40,914 bases of DNA from a virus, in IMG/VR virus record IMGVR_UViG_3300042987_000978, positions 1 to 40,914 of that record. One strand, 5' to 3'. Positions 38,341 to 40,914 of this stretch are shown piece after piece. Both the position numbers and the translations under genes were made by a program. Under the pieces are notes generated by a model. It was not told where the DNA came from, ran no database searches, and saw only the letters and a program-made list of their open reading frames with translations. How positions within the stretch are numbered: the first letter of the stretch is position 1; every line of letters begins with the position of its first letter.

Positions 38341-39298
38341 TTTCAGTTCTCCTAGTGTAAAAGGGTTCTATGACTTTGGGGTTGGGAGCTGAACCTACAA
38401 TCCAAAAACCCCAGGAGTCATCCTGCGGTATGAGGCGCTGCTCGCGCTGCCAACGCCAGATCTTAGCTTCGTAAGTCGGGTGGAAGTCAATACCGTCAAA
38501 CCGCTCGCCTTTGAACTTATCACTATAACGACTGTAGCCCGTGGTGTGCAGGCTATGATGTTTCCACGCGAACGGTAGGTGCGTAATGTCTACACCGATG
38601 TGCTCCATACGCTCGCGTACCCAGGCGTGCTTTTCCGGACCTATACCCACCGTGATGAGCTTTTCAAGATTGTGAGGTTCACGGCTCAACCCCAGCAGCA
38701 CGCTGCAGAGACTATTGCACGAGCCGGCGGGCATGACTAAGGTCTTCACCTCCGGGGGCAGGTTTCGGGTCTGGTTGGCGCCGACCTCATGAAACTTACG
38801 CACTTCTTCAGCCGAGTAGCGAGCGTGGGGCAGCGTGATGCCGTACTCGACGACCAGCGAAGTTTCCTGCGCCAGGTCGGCCACCCGGCGCTGTATGATC
38901 GGATTATACGGACCATTGGCAAATTCAAACTCTGCTCCGAAGCCGTAGGCTATGCGCGGGTTTTCGTGCGTCAACACGGTCTGAGGCCGACTGTAAACAA
39001 TTTGACGACTCTTCAAACCGTAATGCGCCCCCACGATTGCGCTCATACTCAGCTGAGGAGATTGAATGCTCGCTCCGGTGACGATATGCGTGCGGCCAGG
39101 GCGGTAACGATTCACATACCATATCAGCTGGCGCATCTTTGAACCGTTGGGACCGCCGTAGCCGAGCGGCGCAAAGTGATCATCGCGTTTGAACCAGATG
39201 CCCGAGCGGTTCTGCCACGGGGTGAGCAGGCCCAAGTGTTCATCCCACTTGATGCGGCTGCGGTCCATTGACAAAACCGGAAACACCGTATCGCTCAT
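38333..39298 (-). CDS. PLP-dependent enzyme, ACC deaminase/tryptophan-synthase-beta fold
   Basis: 321 residues of fold-type II. FKRDDHFAPLGYGGPNGSKM carries the likely Schiff-base Lys54, equal to the K of G-G-N-K in ACC deaminase and D-cysteine desulfhydrase. HIVTGASIQSPQLSMSAIVG is the cofactor and substrate loop, and LVMPAGSCNSLCSVLLGL the phosphate-binding Gly/Ser loop. Its place in a 5-hmdU kinase/transferase operon suggests it acts on an amino acid already attached to thymidine in DNA, for example removing carboxylate, as PLP enzymes do in characterised hypermodification pathways. A free-amino-acid lyase function is the alternative. Translation of the next gene starts within its end. Confidence 0.78.
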   Translation of the reverse strand: MSDTVFPVLSMDRSRIKWDEHLGLLTPWQNRSGIWFKRDDHFAPLGYGGPNGSKMRQLIWYVNRYRPGRTHIVTGASIQSPQLSMSAIVGAHYGLKSRQIVYSRPQTVLTHENPRIAYGFGAEFEFANGPYNPIIQRRVADLAQETSLVVEYGITLPHARYSAEEVRKFHEVGANQTRNLPPEVKTLVMPAGSCNSLCSVLLGLSREPHNLEKLITVGIGPEKHAWVRERMEHIGVDITHLPFAWKHHSLHTTGYSRYSDKFKGERFDGIDFHPTYEAKIWRWQREQRLIPQDDSWGFWIVGSAPNPKVIEPFYTRRTENG

Positions 39299-39456
39299 AC
39301 CAGCTCCTTCAAATATAGCACTTCGCTCAGAACCCTCAACCAGTGCTCGCGACCCAACCGACCCTGAGTAAACCGCTCAAGATGATAACGACACATGAGC
39401 GGCGCGTGCTCACCGTGCATACGTATCATCTTGAGCGCGACTTGGCGAACTGTCAT
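39295..39456 (-). CDS. Small hypothetical protein (53 residues)
   Basis: ATG 39456 with AAGGA 6 bases upstream opens MTVRQVALKMIRMHGEHAPL, then MCRYHLERFTQGRLGREHWL and RVLSEVLYLKELV. Helical, with three His and a Cys that could bind a metal, but no known motif. The stop overlaps the PLP gene start by 4 bases, so it is co-translated with the modification operon. Confidence 0.55.
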   Translation of the reverse strand: MTVRQVALKMIRMHGEHAPLMCRYHLERFTQGRLGREHWLRVLSEVLYLKELV

Positions 39457-39467
39457 TCTAGTTCCTT

Positions 39468-39602
39468 TTAAATTAAATTCCAACCGAACCGAAACAAGTA
39501 GCTCAGCACTCGCATTGCTAAACCCAACGCCACTGCGCTAAACGCCAACAACCCCACCCAGCTCAAAATCCAAACCACAAAGAAGACATTTTCGCGGGAC
39601 AT
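39468..39602 (-). CDS. Small single-membrane-segment protein (44 residues)
   Basis: ATG 39602 with a GAGGGGG site 6 bases upstream. One hydrophobic helix runs through VFFVVWILSWVGLLAFSAVA, then LGLAMRVLSYLFRFGW, preceded by three charged residues, so an inner-membrane span with a basic inner end is likely. Early phage genes often encode such short membrane proteins of unknown role. It lies 1 base after its upstream neighbour's stop. Confidence 0.55.
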   Translation of the reverse strand: MSRENVFFVVWILSWVGLLAFSAVALGLAMRVLSYLFRFGWNLI

Positions 39603-39603
39603 G

Positions 39604-40041
39604 TTAAACCCCCTCATTGACAAGTTGAAACTGCCGACTGTTGACTTCAACCACTTTGAGTTCGCCGACCTTGGCTGCCCGATACAGCTCGCGGGTGAGG
39701 CGATCTTGCTGCGCGGAACTCATCCAATCAGGTCGCGCCACCCACATGCGGTAAGCATTGGGCCAGGTTTCCCCCGTGTTCAGGCAGCGAATCGTGCGCG
39801 GCAACCGCAACGACTCGCTCATGCTGGGGCGCTTGAGCACCTTAGGTTGAGCGGGTTTTTCAACCGGAGTCGGGTGCTGATTGATGACCTTAGCCGGTGA
39901 GGACGACTGAAGCCGCTGCCAGAGCTCCGTGCAGCGCTTGATAGCGGTGGCTCGGTCACTAAACCGACGCACCGGGCGCTCGGCGTGTTCATTGTAAAAT
40001 TTAACTAGGGAGTTGTTAGGTACGCTACTAAAGTTCATCAT
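39604..40041 (-). CDS. Hypothetical early protein with basic N-terminal helix domain
   Basis: 145 residues. NSLVKFYNEHAERPVRRFSD, then RATAIKRCTELWQRLQ form a compact N-terminal helical motif that recurs in bacterial and phage proteins of unknown function. A Pro/Lys-rich linker and a small C-terminal domain follow (LRLPRTIRCLNTGETWPNAY, LTRELYRAAKVGELKVVEVN). Start ambiguous between ATG 40041 and 40038. No enzyme motif; nucleic-acid binding is possible. Confidence 0.55.
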   Translation of the reverse strand: MMNFSSVPNNSLVKFYNEHAERPVRRFSDRATAIKRCTELWQRLQSSSPAKVINQHPTPVEKPAQPKVLKRPSMSESLRLPRTIRCLNTGETWPNAYRMWVARPDWMSSAQQDRLTRELYRAAKVGELKVVEVNSRQFQLVNEGV

Positions 40042-40050
40042 GTTTTCCTC

Positions 40051-40269
40051 TCAAAACGGAGCTGGTTCAAAGTCGTCAGGGTTGGTTTCATTCTTGGGAT
40101 TACGGGCGAACTTTATTTTCGACACGTGAACGTAAACCCATTGCGGGAACGGCCAGTTGGTTTCTTGATTGATGAGCCGCACCGCGCAGGTGTTGTCTTC
40201 TTGAACAGACTCAAGCACCCCTAGGCCCGAGGGTGTCATGACGCGGTCACCTTTTTGATGATATCTCAT
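40051..40269 (-). CDS. Small beta-barrel (KOW/Tudor-like) hypothetical protein
   Basis: 72 residues. KGDRVMTPSGLGVLESVQED then CAVRLINQETNWPFPQWVYV has the G-D-x-V-x-T-x-x-G-x-G-x-V pattern of small SH3/KOW-type barrels, which bind RNA, DNA or protein. Whether this one binds anything is unknown. The start overlaps the upstream stop as ATGA. Confidence 0.55.
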   Translation of the reverse strand: MRYHQKGDRVMTPSGLGVLESVQEDNTCAVRLINQETNWPFPQWVYVHVSKIKFARNPKNETNPDDFEPAPF

Positions 40270-40484
40270 ACGTCCTCCACGACTACGTAAGGTATATCAA
40301 GCGGAGCCTCAATCGCGTCAAGGTAGCTGTCGATAGCCTCCTGCCGGGTGCTGCCGTAGCCGACGCAGTAGCCCGGCTCGTAGTTAACGCTGAACGCCGC
40401 CCAGTCATAGCGGTTGGTCGGCACAGGAGGCGCGTCGTTAATGACGCGGATCTCGATGATGTCGTTATCTGTTTCGCGTCTCAT
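40266..40484 (-). CDS. Hypothetical early protein (72 residues)
   Basis: ATG 40484 is chosen because AGAGG lies 6-7 bases upstream within the preceding gene; an in-frame ATG further up would overlap that gene more. Blocks EIRVINDAPPVPTNRYDWAA and FSVNYEPGYCVGYGSTRQEA form a small alpha/beta protein with an acidic end. The S-T-R-Q-E-A-I-x-x-Y/x-L-D pattern is seen in short phage proteins resembling a phosphodiesterase-like hypothetical family; no function is assigned. Confidence 0.52.
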   Translation of the reverse strand: MRRETDNDIIEIRVINDAPPVPTNRYDWAAFSVNYEPGYCVGYGSTRQEAIDSYLDAIEAPLDIPYVVVEDV

Positions 40485-40740
40485 ATGCGGCCTCTTTGAC
40501 GTAGGTTTCAACTTCAAAATTGATGCGATCTTCATCGGCACGGGTCAGTTTCTTAGCCAGCCACGGGGCTGACCGCCCCCGGCGATCGAGCACCTCCCAC
40601 TCGGACTCAAACCAGCCCAAGTAATCAAGATCGCTAGAGGCATTGCGGTCAAACGAGCCTAGCTTGCCATCAACCCAGCTCACCCCGATGAGGCAAGGGA
40701 TGCCGGCTACTTTAGACTCAAAACGATACAGATGCTCCAT
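40465..40740 (-). CDS. Hypothetical early protein (91 residues)
   Basis: Blocks HLYRFESKVAGIPCLIGVSW, then LDYLGWFESEWEVLDRRGRS and APWLAKKLTRADEDRINFEV give a small alpha/beta protein. This is a common unannotated phage protein near nucleotide or early genes; I do not know its role. It overlaps the downstream gene by 20 bases. It begins 3 bases after the upstream stop. Confidence 0.55.
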   Translation of the reverse strand: MEHLYRFESKVAGIPCLIGVSWVDGKLGSFDRNASSDLDYLGWFESEWEVLDRRGRSAPWLAKKLTRADEDRINFEVETYVKEAAYETRNR

Positions 40741-40743
40741 GAC

Positions 40744-40914
40744 TTACTCCTCGGTTGAGATTTCTAAATTGATGTCGGCGAGAGCCATTTTCAGCTCAAG
40801 CGACAGTATGAATGCTTCGGCCTGCCGTGTGCCGATGAACCGAGGGTCGCGCCATTCTTCAACGCTTGATGACTCAAGCAGTTTGAGAAAGGCGATGATT
40901 TCTGAAATGTTTTT
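40744..40914 (-). CDS. Hypothetical protein, C-terminal end (partial)
   Basis: The minus-strand frame ending at TAA 40746-40744 is open to the window edge, giving 56 residues: KNISEIIAFLKLLESSSVEE, then WRDPRFIGTRQAEAFILSLE and KMALADINLEISTEE. It is helical and acidic. The start lies beyond the window. Function unknown. Confidence 0.5.
   Translation of the reverse strand, partial: KNISEIIAFLKLLESSSVEEWRDPRFIGTRQAEAFILSLELKMALADINLEISTEE

Noticed and set aside
38881-38925. Minus-strand TATAAT inside the PLP gene as a promoter
   Set aside because: No -35 hexamer at 16-18 bases; the nearest TTGAAT/TTGCCA elements are at wrong spacing.
34685-39298. Radical SAM enzyme expected for the carbon-linked aminoethyl-dU pathway
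   Set aside because: No CxxxCxxC motif is present in any gene of the operon or elsewhere in the minus-strand block of this window.
1-40914. tRNA genes
   Set aside because: No cloverleaf with a TTC-containing T-arm and CCA-proximal stem was seen in the short gaps; the window has essentially no non-coding room.

Overview
The window is a stretch of a tailed double-stranded DNA bacteriophage genome, most likely a short-tailed (podovirus-type) virus. It has no bacterial housekeeping genes, integrase or repressor. Genes are packed with 1-20 base overlaps. It encodes a Mu-type major capsid protein, P22 gp4-like and SU10-like head-tail adaptors, and a P22 gp10-like tail nozzle, but no tape measure or sheath. 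Terminase and most of the portal are absent and presumably lie to the left of position 1. The host cannot be read from the sequence; the repertoire resembles uncultured aquatic phages.

Layout. Positions 1-28840 are on the plus strand and hold virion assembly and lysis: a protein end that may be the portal C-terminus, a GroES-like co-chaperonin, a scaffold, capsid decoration and major capsid proteins, and a beta-helix protein. A Lys/Gly repeat protein, adaptor 1 with an inserted discoidin-like domain, two long fibre proteins (the second with an S74 self-cleaving chaperone) and a run of small proteins follow. Next come a holin-like pair and a GH24 lysozyme, adaptor 2, a neck/fibre protein and the tail nozzle. 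A 1874-residue mosaic repeat protein and three probable internal/ejection proteins close the block, which ends in a strong terminator hairpin at 28903-28936.

Positions 28936-40914 are on the minus strand and converge on that terminator. The part nearest the terminator (34609 down to 28936) is replication and recombination: an HD nucleotidase, DUF3310, a compact family B DNA polymerase, a RecA-fold ATPase, a DUF669 ssDNA-binding protein, a Cas4-like PD-(D/E)XK nuclease and a RuvC-like resolvase. A sigma70-like promoter at 34651-34680 can start this unit. Upstream of it (39298 down to 34685) is the most interesting block: a tightly coupled operon of a PLP enzyme, a 56-residue protein, an aGPT-Pplase/amino acid:DNA transferase-type protein, a P-loop 5-hydroxymethyl-dU DNA kinase, a helical HMUDK-type protein and a thymidylate synthase-like enzyme. 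Together these form a near-complete predicted pathway for thymidine hypermodification of the phage DNA. The right edge (39295-40914) holds small uncharacterised early genes.

How the parts work together. The thymidylate synthase-like enzyme would supply dTMP or 5-hydroxymethyl-dUMP, which the polymerase incorporates as its nucleotide. After replication the P-loop kinase would activate 5-hmdU in DNA, the transferase would add an amino acid, and the PLP enzyme would trim it, giving an aminated thymidine that protects the genome from nucleases. Progeny DNA is then packaged into the capsid made by the plus-strand block. Base composition is visibly mosaic: GC-rich core genes alternate with more AT-rich, Thr/Ser/Gly-rich fibre and decoration genes, consistent with module exchange.
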